This document shows positions 34,494 to 45,041 of a stretch of DNA of 64,000 nt, piece by piece (within the stretch, counting starts at the first letter, position 1; every line of letters starts with the position of its first letter). Below the pieces are notes generated by a model. It searched no databases and had not been told where the DNA came from. It saw nothing but the letters and a program-made list of their open reading frames with translations. The DNA comes from Sporocytophaga sp. (GTDB taxonomy: Bacteria; Bacteroidota; Bacteroidia; Cytophagales; Cytophagaceae), in the NCBI GenBank assembly GCA_024707265.1, contig JANQAB010000010.1, forward strand, positions 496,001 to 560,000. Direction: 5' to 3'. The position numbers were made by a program, and so were the translations under genes.

Positions 34494-35228
34494 TTATTTT
34501 CCGACACTATTATCCATAAACTGGTCAAACCAAAGTTTGGAAATAAAATATTGAATATAAAATTCTCCGTCGTAAGTATTACGGGTTCTCATTTCCAGGC
34601 TAAAGTTGTAAGTTGTACCTGTCCATCGCAGCTCGATTCTGTTACTTCTCACTCCGTAGTATGCCTGTCGTATATCAATTTTACTCTTTGACTTTCCGAA
34701 AGCACTCAATGCAAAAGCATGGATAAGCGCATACCGTCCTGTTTTCTTTTTCCCGATACCTGCAACTACTTCAAGTGCATGACAACCGTTTAATTCGGTA
34801 AGCACAGGATGCCACTTTCCATCGGCCAGGATCTTTCCCTTGTAAGCATTTCCCTGTCTTCCGGCCATGGCTACAGAACCATTCACATCCAGTTCAAATT
34901 CAGGTGCAGGATTATTAATACCTACTTTTCCTGAATTTGCCAATGTCAATACGCTATCACCAACATGGTTATTGAAATTAATATTTCCATTGCCCTGATC
35001 AATTTCCAGTCCCCAGGCAGGGCTCTTTTCCTCAATACTCTTGTAAAAACTGATCAATTTCTTTGACCCACCGATAGGAGAAAGCATTAAGCCGTCTTCC
35101 AGCGTCTTAGACATCCCATCGTCAACTTTATTTATCATTGAATCAATAAGGTCAAAGAAGTTGCCTTCCGAAGGTAATTGACCTTTCTTGAAAAAGGTTT
35201 TTAAAGAATTTCGATTTTGTAAAGACAT
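34494..35228 (-). CDS. eCIS fibre/adhesin-like protein
   Basis: A 244-aa protein. The N-terminus (NRNSLKTFFKKGQLPSE, FFDLIDSMINKVDDG) is a conserved module of Bacteroidetes eCIS clusters, probably for baseplate attachment. The middle VGDSVLTLANSGKVGINNPAPEFELDVNG is the repeat typical of tail-fibre adhesins (shown in pieces). The C-terminal 120 residues contain beta-rich sequence ending in YFISKLWFDQFMDN, possibly a receptor-binding head. It is placed where Afp13 is found, after Afp11. It is short for a fibre, so target range may be narrow. Confidence 0.7.
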   Translation of the reverse strand: MSLQNRNSLKTFFKKGQLPSEGNFFDLIDSMINKVDDGMSKTLEDGLMLSPIGGSKKLISFYKSIEEKSPAWGLEIDQGNGNINFNNHVGDSVLTLANSGKVGINNPAPEFELDVNGSVAMAGRQGNAYKGKILADGKWHPVLTELNGCHALEVVAGIGKKKTGRYALIHAFALSAFGKSKSKIDIRQAYYGVRSNRIELRWTGTTYNFSLEMRTRNTYDGEFYIQYFISKLWFDQFMDNSVGK

Positions 35229-35259
35229 AAAATGATATATTCCTTAATAATTAATGTTT

Positions 35260-38200
35260 TTATTCTATAATGAAATCATGACCCAGCTCAAGAGAATCAA
35301 TACCAGCCTGAAGTGATCTTTCTTCATATTTGTCATTCAGAACTGTAATCTGATGTTCCAATGCCGGTACAAGCACAGACCATGGTTTAGTAGCCTGAAG
35401 AAATGATTTAGCTTCTCCATCACGTGCAGTATCTATCAGTATCCAATTACCAGCAAAATCACGTGCAGCCTGAACCATAGAGAACTTTGTTATAAAGTCA
35501 ACATAAGGCAGGGTTCTCATAAAACTCAGAATATCTGAAGTATTGATCTTTCCACCTAAATGAAGTCTTGAATAACCCTCTTCATTGCTCTTGCTCAAGT
35601 ATTTTTTCAACTCCTCATTCAGCTTCTGAAGGAAGAAGCCGTAATTGTATCCATCCGTAAATTTAACTCCACAAATAATTTTGATCCTTTCATAATTAGG
35701 ATTTCTGATCTCTAATTTTACAAATGGACTAACAAACTGTGTTATATAATTTTTAATCTGATACAATAACTCACTACTAGCCATCGGCTCATTACCTTCC
35801 AGATTGTTATTATTTTTAAATGGAGAAATTACCAGCAACACGCTACCAGGAGCATCCAGATTGCTGCTTGTCATATTTGGTAAGCAGGCAACTTTATATA
35901 CAGATGGAAACTTTTCAAGGATAATGCGCTCATAATCCCAGGCCATAATAGCTCTTGATTTGTGTCTTAAGCGCTCTCCCACTCTGGTGTAAAATTCCTT
36001 ATTACCTTCTTTGGGCAGACCGTTATAGGACTCTAAAGGCTGAATGATAGATTCTACACCTTCAATGTTTTCCACTGACCGCTTTACAGTGAATGCTGGC
36101 AAAGGCTTTTTAAGATGATTGCCATTGAGGTCATACGAATCTGAAAGTGTAGCAGAAATCGCCTGAGTATATACACTAATGGTTTTTGATGCCACTTCAA
36201 TATTATTAAGAGCACTTGCTCTTACCCAAAATAAGTTAGAATCAAGAATTGTGTTGTTTCTGTTTATTTCGTAAGGTAAATCAATCTGAATAATACCGGT
36301 TTTGATAAAACTGCTTGTATCATCTCTCAGTATTTTAGAAGGCTTAAGCAAATGCCACTTGTTGTTGGCAAGATAGCTCCATTCTATCACCGGAGGATCT
36401 TCCTCCGAAGATATGGTAAATTCATCATACATCTCAAACAGCATGGAAACCGATTGAGGTGGATTGATATTTGAAAATCCGATCAGTAATGATCCATCAT
36501 GATTGTATTCAGGCAGAAGATAAGTGACCTGAGAAGAATTATCAGGATAAACCAGTTCTTCACCGAAAGGATGAATGTGGTAAATCGCACCTCTTAATTC
36601 GTTCCCGTCTGATCTGTTCGATCTGTCTTTTAGAGAAATAACAGAAGCAGAGCTATAATCAAGTGATAAAGATTTAATCTGAGGAGAATATGGAGGATTA
36701 GGCATTTTTTCCATTTTCTTCTCAACCAGTTGGACAAGGCTCGATCTTGAATTTTTAATTGCTGTTTCTGAAAGTACAGCAGGATAAATGGTGTGAGCAA
36801 ATGCTGTTTCTGGACTTGATAATTCAATTTTCAAAAATCCTCTTTGTGATGTACTGGTGTAAAGAGAATGCAATTCTATCCCTGCAAAATCAGGCGATTG
36901 TTTAATTCTGTTTATTTCTACAGAATGAAAGAATGTTTGTTCATCCAGTTCTGATTTTGCGTTAATTATTTCGCCATTAGGATCCCCTTCTGATCTGAAC
37001 AATTTAAATGATTGTTGCTCCTTTGCTGATGGTCTCCACCTTCCGTTTTCCAGAATTGAGATCTTGGCTTCAAAAGAAGTATTATCAATATTTATCCCAT
37101 AATCCTCGTAGTGTCCAAAAAAACCGCTTTTATTTCTGGGAAGATCGAACCACTCAATATTGACATTTAAAGAGTCTAAGCTCTTTCTGAAAATTTCATT
37201 ATTCCCCACAACAAGGTAAGACCCAACATTCGGCATTGGTCCGAAAGGATAAAAAGGACTATCAGGGCTAAGCTGCCCCATATTGTTATATAGAACTAGA
37301 TCCTTTACACCAGTTACATTTACCTTGATATCTACCTCTTCAAGTATCAGGTCTTTAAGGAGGGAGTAAGGATATATATAAGTATCGCTGTTTAATCCGA
37401 TTTTTATCAGAGGAGCCTTAGAAGAATATATTCCATTGTGAACACTTGGATTATACTTAACAATAGCAGGCTCCGACTCATCCAGGTCAAATCTAATTAC
37501 TAAAGAAGAAGAATCTACCTCTCTTGAAATTACATATTTCCTAACCCTGAACCAACCATCCGGAGCAGTAATGTTCAGCTGAAATGCATCCAAAAAGCTT
37601 TTTATGAATATTTCACTTTCAGTACTTTTTTCAACATGAGCAATATCTTCAAGCTTTTGAATCAACCCTTGGAATTTTTCAGGAAGAAACTGAAGCTTCA
37701 ATGATATTTCCCTATACCCTTCTTTCAGGAATAATACGGGTGAAGCAATGACAAAACCAATGGTGGCATTTCCCATTGTTTTCTCCAGCTCCCCTTTTCC
37801 ATCCTGACTTTCACCAAAAGTAGCAAATGATTTGCGAGGAAAATTATCCTCAGCTTTTCGTGTTAATGCTTTTATATCAGAGTCTGCGGAAAGAATATTC
37901 TTGAACAATATTTTTTCTACTCCTCTTACATTCAAAGATTTTTTCTCAATAAAAATGGAACGAAGACGCTCTATTTTGGCTTTATTAACGAGCAATGGAT
38001 AATCCGCGGTATATGAAACTTCCTTGCCATTATCATCTTCTTTACCAATAAATACAGTGCCTTTTTTAACATGCGCGACAACAGAAGTATCGTATGTTTT
38101 GAACGAAAGATAAACTTTATCCCTTATCGCATTTTTAGGTGATTGCTGAAGCGCTACATTATAGTAAAAGTCAAGATGTCTTTTGGAAATATTATTGATC

Positions 38201-39009
38201 TCACCCTGAGCATGCTGAAACAGTTTTAAGAAAGCCAGAAATAAAGAAACCTCAGGATAATGAGTATCTGTTCTGAGAGATTCCTGCAGGTAATCCGGCG
38301 CCTTCATTTTCAGATATAACAAAGTTTCATAAAATGCCTGAAAACTTAGTTGTACTTGTTCTGAAATTATAGCACTCTCCTCTTTAAATGAAGCAATATC
38401 CTTCTTCTCCTCACCTTCCTGCAATGAATCTTTGATTCCCCAGATATCATCAAACCTATGGTAATTAAAAACCATAGTTTCATCATCAGTTAAAAAACCA
38501 TTAAGGTTTCGCTGTTGCTCAGCTAGTATTTTTAATGACAAATTTAACTTACTGGAAATAGCGCTTGAAATTTCATTTCTGATTTTCAACTCCTCTCCGG
38601 AAAATGCTTCCACGGCTTTAAGTCTGCCCAACCAGATCTGGAAGCGAAGCGCCAGATCAAAGACTTCTTTAAAGCATTTTTTAAAGTAAAAGAACTTTTT
38701 TTCAGGTCTTTTAAAAAGGATGGCCTTATTAAGATTGTTCTTAAAATTTATTTCTATTCCTGATGGATTAGAATCTATAATGGTAGCCAGAATTACTGTT
38801 TCATCTGTCAGGAATTCGGACCAATCACCTTCTACTTTATTCTTTAAATTATAAAAATTGATAAGTCTTGAAAAACCTGAAGAAAAAACCAACAGATCTT
38901 CAAATGAACGCTCATCAATTTTAACATAATTAAAATCCAAGGCAGGAAATGCCCTGCTTTCCTGTGAAGTACCGGCACTTGTAAGTCTTATAAATTTATT
39001 ACCTTCCAT
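35260..39009 (-). CDS. eCIS baseplate protein, Afp11-like (gp6/J family)
   Basis: A 1,249-aa protein, the largest baseplate component in the cluster. The C-terminal third carries the baseplate-J core (NIEGVESIIQPLESYNGLP, then GERLRHKSRAIMAWDYERIIL, split here) and a gp6-like tail with IKIICGVKFTDGYNYGFFLQKLNEE (in pieces). It is of Afp11-like size. It lies 18 bp after gp25 and 32 bp before the fibre gene, in the order of a canonical eCIS. No frameshift is apparent. Confidence 0.88.
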   Translation of the reverse strand: MEGNKFIRLTSAGTSQESRAFPALDFNYVKIDERSFEDLLVFSSGFSRLINFYNLKNKVEGDWSEFLTDETVILATIIDSNPSGIEINFKNNLNKAILFKRPEKKFFYFKKCFKEVFDLALRFQIWLGRLKAVEAFSGEELKIRNEISSAISSKLNLSLKILAEQQRNLNGFLTDDETMVFNYHRFDDIWGIKDSLQEGEEKKDIASFKEESAIISEQVQLSFQAFYETLLYLKMKAPDYLQESLRTDTHYPEVSLFLAFLKLFQHAQGEINNISKRHLDFYYNVALQQSPKNAIRDKVYLSFKTYDTSVVAHVKKGTVFIGKEDDNGKEVSYTADYPLLVNKAKIERLRSIFIEKKSLNVRGVEKILFKNILSADSDIKALTRKAEDNFPRKSFATFGESQDGKGELEKTMGNATIGFVIASPVLFLKEGYREISLKLQFLPEKFQGLIQKLEDIAHVEKSTESEIFIKSFLDAFQLNITAPDGWFRVRKYVISREVDSSSLVIRFDLDESEPAIVKYNPSVHNGIYSSKAPLIKIGLNSDTYIYPYSLLKDLILEEVDIKVNVTGVKDLVLYNNMGQLSPDSPFYPFGPMPNVGSYLVVGNNEIFRKSLDSLNVNIEWFDLPRNKSGFFGHYEDYGINIDNTSFEAKISILENGRWRPSAKEQQSFKLFRSEGDPNGEIINAKSELDEQTFFHSVEINRIKQSPDFAGIELHSLYTSTSQRGFLKIELSSPETAFAHTIYPAVLSETAIKNSRSSLVQLVEKKMEKMPNPPYSPQIKSLSLDYSSASVISLKDRSNRSDGNELRGAIYHIHPFGEELVYPDNSSQVTYLLPEYNHDGSLLIGFSNINPPQSVSMLFEMYDEFTISSEEDPPVIEWSYLANNKWHLLKPSKILRDDTSSFIKTGIIQIDLPYEINRNNTILDSNLFWVRASALNNIEVASKTISVYTQAISATLSDSYDLNGNHLKKPLPAFTVKRSVENIEGVESIIQPLESYNGLPKEGNKEFYTRVGERLRHKSRAIMAWDYERIILEKFPSVYKVACLPNMTSSNLDAPGSVLLVISPFKNNNNLEGNEPMASSELLYQIKNYITQFVSPFVKLEIRNPNYERIKIICGVKFTDGYNYGFFLQKLNEELKKYLSKSNEEGYSRLHLGGKINTSDILSFMRTLPYVDFITKFSMVQAARDFAGNWILIDTARDGEAKSFLQATKPWSVLVPALEHQITVLNDKYEERSLQAGIDSLELGHDFIIE

Positions 39010-39026
39010 GCTTTGGTTTGGTCAGA

Positions 39027-39461
39027 TCAAAAAGTATTCACTGCCCTGAAACGGGCTTCATTTCCTTCAAGAATATAATATGGATATACCATATTACTTC
39101 TTTTATTTGTCTTTCTAATAGTATACTGTACATCTATCAGCAATAATCCATCATTTGTTCTATCCTGACTGATGTCAATTTCATTCAAAATGATTCTTGG
39201 TTCAAAATAAAGAATGGCATTTTCAATCATTCCTTTCATTTCGGTAATCAAAGAACTATCAATGGACTCGAAAATCATTTTGTTCAAGTCACATCCATAT
39301 TCCGGCAACATAGTTCTTTCACCTGGTTTGGTCGACAATAGAATAAAAAGACTTTCTCTGATATCCTCTTCTTCTGATACAAGCATTATACTTCCAGAGG
39401 TTTTATCAAAAGTTGGAGGAAACTTCCATCCAATGCCCAAAAATGTTTTTTTATGCTTCAT
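39027..39461 (-). CDS. eCIS baseplate wedge protein, gp25-like (Afp9)
   Basis: A 144-aa GPW/gp25 family protein. It shows GIGWKFPPTFDKTSGSI, EEEDIRESLFILLSTKPGERTMLPEYG (in pieces) and LLIDVQYTIR, all conserved in gp25, including the EPR motif (FEPRIILNE). It connects the sheath to the baseplate. The ATG at 39461 is the start; a TTG four codons upstream is unlikely. It sits directly after the PAAR gene. Confidence 0.94.
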   Translation of the reverse strand: MKHKKTFLGIGWKFPPTFDKTSGSIMLVSEEEDIRESLFILLSTKPGERTMLPEYGCDLNKMIFESIDSSLITEMKGMIENAILYFEPRIILNEIDISQDRTNDGLLLIDVQYTIRKTNKRSNMVYPYYILEGNEARFRAVNTF

Positions 39462-39462
39462 A

Positions 39463-39762
39463 TTAACCTCCAATCATTACCGTTGGACAACCTAAAACTA
39501 TAGACCCGCCATGCGCTGTTGAATCTCCCATTCTGGCTGCTGGCATACCTCCTATCAAAACTGTTGCAGATCCTTTAACAATACTATCAGGAGGACCTAC
39601 ACATGTACACATGTCTCCTAATCTTGCAGCTGGCATTCCTCCTATTAATACAGTCATGCACCCCGGAGGCATAATAGGACCTCCTACATGAGGTATAGGT
39701 GGAGTACCTGGTGTTATCATGGGACAGGTATGCATATCGCCTGCTCTTGCAGCTAAAGACAT
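39463..39762 (-). CDS. PAAR-repeat spike tip protein (Afp10)
   Basis: A 99-aa protein. PAAR motifs are visible in AARAGDMHTCP, PAARLGDMCTCVG and PAARMGDSTAHGG, with His/Cys residues that can bind the tip metal ion. The Gly/Pro-rich strands form the sharp cone that caps the VgrG spike and may carry effectors. No C-terminal toxin extension is present. Adjacent VgrG and gp25 genes and a 1-bp gap to gp25 fit the eCIS order. Confidence 0.95.
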   Translation of the reverse strand: MSLAARAGDMHTCPMITPGTPPIPHVGGPIMPPGCMTVLIGGMPAARLGDMCTCVGPPDSIVKGSATVLIGGMPAARMGDSTAHGGSIVLGCPTVMIGG

Positions 39763-39791
39763 TTATTTGTATTCAATTTAAAGTTCTAAAA

Positions 39792-41580
39792 TCAATTAAT
39801 CATAACAATTCCGCCTTTTATAACAGTCTGGCCAGATCCTTTAACTTCAGCCATAGCTGCTTCAGCGGCAAATTTTGTACTCCCTTTTAATTCTACAGCC
39901 ATTCCTTCTCCCTTAAGATTACCGGTAGCTTTAGCCTGAATATCCTGCTGAGCTTCAATTATCACTTTCCCTTGGGCCTTAATTGTAAAATCTTTGACAC
40001 AGTCAAAGGTTATCCCTGCATCATTCATCTCCATTTTATTATTATTCTTGTCGATGGCTGTAATGGCACCCTTATCATCGTCCAATACAATGCTATTGTT
40101 GCCCGGGGTAATGATTGTTATGATTTTCTTTTCTTCATCGAAAGTCAGTTTCATTTTACTTCTGGTAACAAAAGATTTCGTGTTATTCTTTTCCTCAGAA
40201 GTGAAGGCTGGAGCATTCTTAGCACTATATACAGACCCTAAAATAATAGGCTGTTCCGGATCTTCATTTAGAAAACCGACAACAACTTCATCATTAACTT
40301 CAGGAATAAAAAACGTCCCAGATCCGTTTGTTGCATAAAAAGTAGAAAGTCTTGCCCAGATTCCCATATTATCCTTTTGCAAAGTCGGATAACTAATCTG
40401 TACCCTATGCTGCCCATCCGGATCTTCATGTATTTTTTTTACTAATGCTGTCTGAAGTCCTTTGATTCCGGCAGTTATTCCGCTGACAGAAGGTGCAACA
40501 ATATCATTATTTGACTCTGAATAAGAGTGGAATGAGATACCAAAGGTTGCTTGTGTAAGCCAATCACCTTCTTCAAGAACATGATTAACTGCACTTACAT
40601 ATACATCACCATTGAAATAATCACTAAGACCTTTTAATGTCAAAACAACATCCGGCTTCACTAAAGCACTACCAATAAATTTAGCGTGCCCTTGCAACAT
40701 AGATAATTTCGATCTGGTCAATTTCCCCGTTGCCCAGGCCTGGAGTACGTTGTTAGGCAAATTTGCAGGTGTTTGAAGATGATATTCCGTTATTCCATGG
40801 ACATTGCTTAATTTATCGGAACTAATACCGATGGAAGGCGCAGTCACACTTTGAGAATTTGCTTCCAAAATCTTCTGATTAGCTACATCCCAGGCTACAC
40901 TTGTTACTTTTGGAAATTGATTTCTTGCATCTATTTCAACATCTATTTCAATTAAAGTCTGTCCATTGACCACTTCAACAACAGGAGCTGAAGAAACATC
41001 AGGTTTTCCAACTTTAACCTTGTCTCCATCAGTAACTACAATATGTCCATTAAAATCAGCTCTCATCAGCATATAATCCCAATCTGAGCAGAAATATTGA
41101 ACAAGTTCAGGATGTGTTGCACTTGTTGAAGTTACGGTTGCCTGAAGACCACTATTTCCTATTAGATCGGAAATAACCTGACTATCTGTTTTATCAAGAT
41201 AAATTGCATTATTTCTTGCAAGAGCCATTTTATATGCCCCTTCCTTGCAATCTATAATCAGTTTACAATTATCCTGAGAAAGGCTCAATCCCTGTTTAAC
41301 AATAACTCCTTCAAAAATTACTTCATTTTTAGAATGATAGCCGGCTCTGATTGTTATTTTTTTTCCCAGGATCAAATATTCCGGAATTAGAAGAAGGAAA
41401 ATCTTCGGATAAACCTGTAAACCCACCATCTATAATAGTTACAGTAGCTGTGCCGATTCTATTAACTGCCCTTGAAACATTTATTGAGGCTACCTGATGC
41501 TGGCCAGGAATGAGCGTACCATCAGTCAGAACTTCATAGGTTACTAAACTGGTATCATTTGCGATCAGAGAGTTACTCAT
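39792..41580 (-). CDS. VgrG-like spike protein (Afp8), frameshifted
   Basis: The central spike of the eCIS. The 5' frame (41329-41580) gives the hub N-terminus and ends in GIFDPGKK; the 3' frame (39792-41429) continues KITIRAGYHSKNEVIFEG. One extra base in the A8 run (T8 at 41357-41364) breaks the frame; A7 restores about 596 aa. The gp5/OB-fold region has MGIWARLSTFYATNGSGTFFIPEVNDEVVVGFLNEDPEQPIILGS (in pieces), and the C-terminus is a beta-helix (INTI/KAQGKVIIEAQQDIQA). Either a read error or a slippery site is possible. It lies next to PAAR and the LysM protein. Confidence 0.9.
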
Positions 41581-42263
41581 ACTATTGGAGGAAAAATGAT
41601 CTCTGTACCTGGTTCCAGATTACGAAAATCTACCAGGTTGTTAAACTTAGCTACTTTTAAATATAGCGAACAATCATTATAAATTTCATTACACATTAAT
41701 GGTAATGTATCTCCAAATTTCACTGTTCTTAAATGTGTTAAATCAGGAGATTGAAGATCATGTTCCTTTGCCTGCTTAGAGGCTTCTTTTGAACTTTCAA
41801 ATGAAGCTTCTAAAGTACTTCTTAAGGGATCTCCATTTGATTTGAACATCGTGTGGGTCACAGTAAGATTTCTCAATCTTCCCTGAAATGTATTTACACC
41901 CCAGATAATCTTTACAAAAGGTATATCATGTGTGGAGCCAATAAAATCATAAGTTGCTTTTTTAAAGGCTTTAATTTCTTCCATTATATCAATGGTTTTA
42001 CTTCCAGTTGTCCCCGCTTGTCCTGTCACTCCTGTAGCATCAAGAGTAAGAGTAATATTCAGCTTTTTTGAAGGAGCTTTTTTCAGCTTCTGCGGACTAT
42101 CAGTAGAACCCGGAGGCGCATCTTCAACAAATTCAACAGCATATTCCTGTTTGAAAGTAGTTGGATTAAACTGCACCTTAAATCTGGCATGCTCATCTTC
42201 AAAGGTCGACTTTTTATAGCCGATTATTTCCATCTTAGTCAATCCACTTTGATTTGCAGCCAT
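41577..42263 (-). CDS. eCIS LysM tube-baseplate adaptor (Afp7-like)
   Basis: A 228-aa protein. The CIS tube N-terminal domain shows HARFKVQFNPTTFKQEYAVEF and KIIWGVNTFQGRLRNLTVTHT (in pieces). The C-terminal LysM-like domain reads TVKFGDTLPLMCNEIYNDCSLYLKVAKFNNL and ends in PGTEIIFPPIV. In Afp/PVC this protein links the inner tube to the spike hub. The stop overlaps the VgrG start by 4 bp, showing translational coupling. Confidence 0.92.
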   Translation of the reverse strand: MAANQSGLTKMEIIGYKKSTFEDEHARFKVQFNPTTFKQEYAVEFVEDAPPGSTDSPQKLKKAPSKKLNITLTLDATGVTGQAGTTGSKTIDIMEEIKAFKKATYDFIGSTHDIPFVKIIWGVNTFQGRLRNLTVTHTMFKSNGDPLRSTLEASFESSKEASKQAKEHDLQSPDLTHLRTVKFGDTLPLMCNEIYNDCSLYLKVAKFNNLVDFRNLEPGTEIIFPPIV

Positions 42264-42264
42264 A

Positions 42265-42429
42265 CTATCTTTCTATCTTTGATTGTAATTTTTGCATAAC
42301 TTTCTCCACACATTCCTTCACTATTTTATTTTTAACAGAAGAAGGCATTTCCAACTGCACAGGCCTCTTCTCACTATCAGAGGAAGAAACCGTCATTTTA
42401 ATAATTAATTCTTTAATTTCTATTGCCAT
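42265..42429 (-). CDS. DUF5908 family small eCIS protein (Afp6-like)
   Basis: A 54-aa protein found by reading the gap between the Afp5-like and LysM genes. It begins MAIEIKELIIKMTV and ends with an acidic/basic helix (IVKECVEKVMQKL). This is the DUF5908 pattern, regularly found in this position. The function is unknown; it may assist tube or hub assembly. It is 3 bp from the preceding stop and 1 bp from the following start. Confidence 0.85.
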   Translation of the reverse strand: MAIEIKELIIKMTVSSSDSEKRPVQLEMPSSVKNKIVKECVEKVMQKLQSKIER

Positions 42430-42432
42430 AAT

Positions 42433-42942
42433 TTAAACCTTTACCTGCTCAAATCGCTTATAAGTTAGTTCCAGGCTTTCAATAACAATATCATTATTTT
42501 GGGCATTAAAAGTTGATACACTCCACTTAGTGGGATAAGCATCTATAAACTTCCAGGACATGAGCGGTTCATTCTCTTCATCCAACAAACTTACCACAAC
42601 ATCCTTGGTAACAATTGGCTGGTCAAAGCCATTAATCAAAGTTGTTTTACACCATTCACCTAAAGCTGAAAGAGAGGACACTAAGCCTCTCTTTAGCTGT
42701 AAAGGTGAATATTTCATTGTTTTAGGAAGCTTATAAGTAAATGAATTCACTCCTCCTTCATAAAAATCTTCAGTGGGTATTTCAGCAGAAATGCCTGAGA
42801 CTTCCTGAAAATTTGAATCCAATCCAGAGCTGTCATTGGCATTAACAATTCTAACCCTGAAGTGAAATCCAACAGGTGGATAGTACTTTGACGTCCCACC
42901 AGCAGAAGGTTTTTTCTTGGAAGTTGAAGTTCCAGTTGCCAT
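42433..42942 (-). CDS. eCIS inner tube protein 2 (Afp5-like)
   Basis: A 169-aa gp19/Hcp-like tube protein. It has YYPPVGFHFRVRI, NFQEVSGISAEIPTEDF and PLMSWKFIDAYPTKWSVSTFNAQNNDIVIESLELTYKRF (in pieces), the latter being the typical last strand and tail. It has a longer N-terminus than the main tube protein, as seen in Afp5/PVC5, which forms the first tube layer at the baseplate. It directly follows the main tube gene. Confidence 0.93.
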   Translation of the reverse strand: MATGTSTSKKKPSAGGTSKYYPPVGFHFRVRIVNANDSSGLDSNFQEVSGISAEIPTEDFYEGGVNSFTYKLPKTMKYSPLQLKRGLVSSLSALGEWCKTTLINGFDQPIVTKDVVVSLLDEENEPLMSWKFIDAYPTKWSVSTFNAQNNDIVIESLELTYKRFEQVKV

Positions 42943-42969
42943 TAATTACTTCCTTAAAAATTAATTTAG

Positions 42970-43407
42970 TTAAGCCACGGTCTGCACTATACCTTCATGA
43001 GCAAGCTCCAGTGTCTCTATTGCCACTTCATTTGCATCAGATTTCAAATCAGGTGCAGAGAACTTAATTGGGAATGCATTGTTGACAGTCCATGTAAAAA
43101 GAGGATTTCCTTCTTCATCAAGCAGGTTAATAATTACAGTTTCTCTTCTTTCTTTATTTACCTGAACATCATTCCACCAATGCCAGAACAATTCATCTCC
43201 ATGAAACATACCTTTCTTCAAAGTGATGTTTCCATTCTTTTTAAGGCCTGGTATTTTCTGAGTTAAAAATGTTGAATCATTTCCTGCGCGATACTCAATA
43301 AATTGAGTTTCCATGCTTAATCCAGAAACCTCCTGGAATCCAACTGAAGTTCCTCCTATTTCTACTGAAAAGTGGAACTTAGGAATGGGCCATTGTGTAT
43401 CTGCCAT
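42970..43407 (-). CDS. eCIS major inner tube protein (Afp1-like)
   Basis: A 145-aa gp19/Hcp-like protein. FHFSVEIGGTSVGFQEVSGLSMETQFIEYRAG and FTWTVNNAFPIKFSAPDLKSDANEVAIETLELAHEG (in pieces) are hallmark segments. It polymerises as hexamer rings to form the tube within the sheath, where cargo may be loaded. It is encoded directly after the sheath. No signal or membrane segment is present. Confidence 0.95.
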   Translation of the reverse strand: MADTQWPIPKFHFSVEIGGTSVGFQEVSGLSMETQFIEYRAGNDSTFLTQKIPGLKKNGNITLKKGMFHGDELFWHWWNDVQVNKERRETVIINLLDEEGNPLFTWTVNNAFPIKFSAPDLKSDANEVAIETLELAHEGIVQTVA

Positions 43408-43447
43408 ATTTTTATCTTTTTATTATTAAAAATAATTTTCTGTTTAA

Positions 43448-45023
43448 TTAAAAATTCAACCAATCAATTATGATTCCTGCATTTTTTTGCTGGAATGTGA
43501 TCACGATAAACTCGGCAGGTCTAGAGATAGCTACTTTCACAGAAATTCTCATAACGCCATCAAGAACATCATTCGGAGTCATTGTTGAACCAAGACCGAT
43601 CTCAACCTGATAAGCCTGCTCAGGAGATGCTCCAACCAAACCACCAAGTTTCCAAAGGTCATTCAGGAATGAAGAGATCATGCTCTTAACCAATACCCAT
43701 GTATTAGATGTGTTTGGCTCATATACATAAGCTTTAGCTGCATATTTAATAGACTGCTCTATAAATATTAAAGTTCTTCTTACGTTTATGTATCTCCAAT
43801 CCTGACTGTTTCCGTCTAGTGTTCTGGCTCCCCAAACTATTGTACCCTGACCAATGAATGATCTGATTGCATTAACGGATTTACCTGTTACGGTAAGGTT
43901 AAGGTCTTCCTGATCATCATGAGTTAGTTTTACAACAGGAGAAATAACAGAAGCTATGCTAGTATTGGCAGGAGCTTTCCATACACCTCTTGAATTGTCA
44001 ACAGCCGTGTAAATACCAGCCATCGCAGGGCTTGGAGGAAGCACATTCAAAAGGTTTCTGACTTTTGTTAAGATAGATTTGAATACAGGGCTAACAACTT
44101 TTAAAGTCTGATTAACGCTTTCTGAATCTGCATCAAGGTTAGAGATTTTTCTAATCTCAGCTTTTATTTCGTCTGATTTCTTTTTTATCATCAGTAGAAC
44201 GATCAACCTCTTTATTAAGAAGGCTTTCCAAAACATCAAGATTTGAAATGTTTTTATAGCTTACTTCTTCATTCTGCACAATTGAAGTATTCAGGAATGG
44301 GTAATAAGCAGATCCATAAGCAAGGAAGTTGCTACCAACACCTTCTCTGAATCTCGTAATTACGTCATTTCTGTCGTAAGTTCTTGCCGCTGTTCCTTTG
44401 AATACATCAAGGATGGCAAATCTGTTCTTCATTTTGTAACCACAATGAGATATGATAGCTTGTTGAAGTGCAAAGCAATCACCTTCTTCCAATTCAACAG
44501 CTTCAGGAATAACTACCATAGTAGGTTCTTCTTCACTGATCAAAGAAGTAAGGCCATCTTCTAAAGCTTTTTTAGAAATTGAATTAAGCTTTGGTTCTGA
44601 ACCTGTACTGTAGAAATCACCATCAGATTGACCTGATTCTGCTTTATAATAAGTACCAACAGAAACGATGTAGCAAGTTCCACCTCCGTTTGCAAAGAAC
44701 AATCTCAATGAATCATAGAAAAGAAATCTCGATTCACTGTCTTGAACCAGCTTGTAAGATGCACCGTCTACCTGGAAATCAAAAGATGATCCCTGACTTT
44801 GCTGAATACTAAATGTGGTTTTTACTCCTGCACCAAAAATGCTGTGGTATTCCGCAAGAGATGTAATTCTTACCGGCTGGTTGATTAAAGACTCTCCTTC
44901 TCTTATTGCTTTTTCGGTATATCCAATGAATGCCGGAATGGCAGTAGGAATACCGGCAACAGAATTAGGAAAGGCATTTTTTTCTTCAATATAAACGCCG
45001 GGGGTTGCTAAAGTTTGCGCCAT
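43448..45023 (-). CDS. eCIS contractile sheath protein (Afp2/3/4-like), frameshifted
   Basis: Two frames join: 44157-45023 (N-terminal, MAQTLATPGVYIEEKNAFPNS, the standard sheath opening) and 43448-44239 (C-terminal, with SRGVWKAPANTSIAS, IVWGARTLDGNSQDWRYINVRR and IIDWLNF end). A base too many in the A6 run near 44181-44186 breaks the frame after RSTDDKK; removing it gives about 525 aa. Only one sheath gene is present here, whereas Afp and PVC have three. The conserved ends show it contributes the full contractile handshake domain. Confidence 0.92.
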
Positions 45024-45041
45024 AGTTATTAATTGTAAAAA

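Noticed and set aside
39972..40338. Plus-strand open frames over the VgrG-like gene
   Set aside because: They are shadows of the spike coding sequence with Cys/Phe-rich, implausible proteins.
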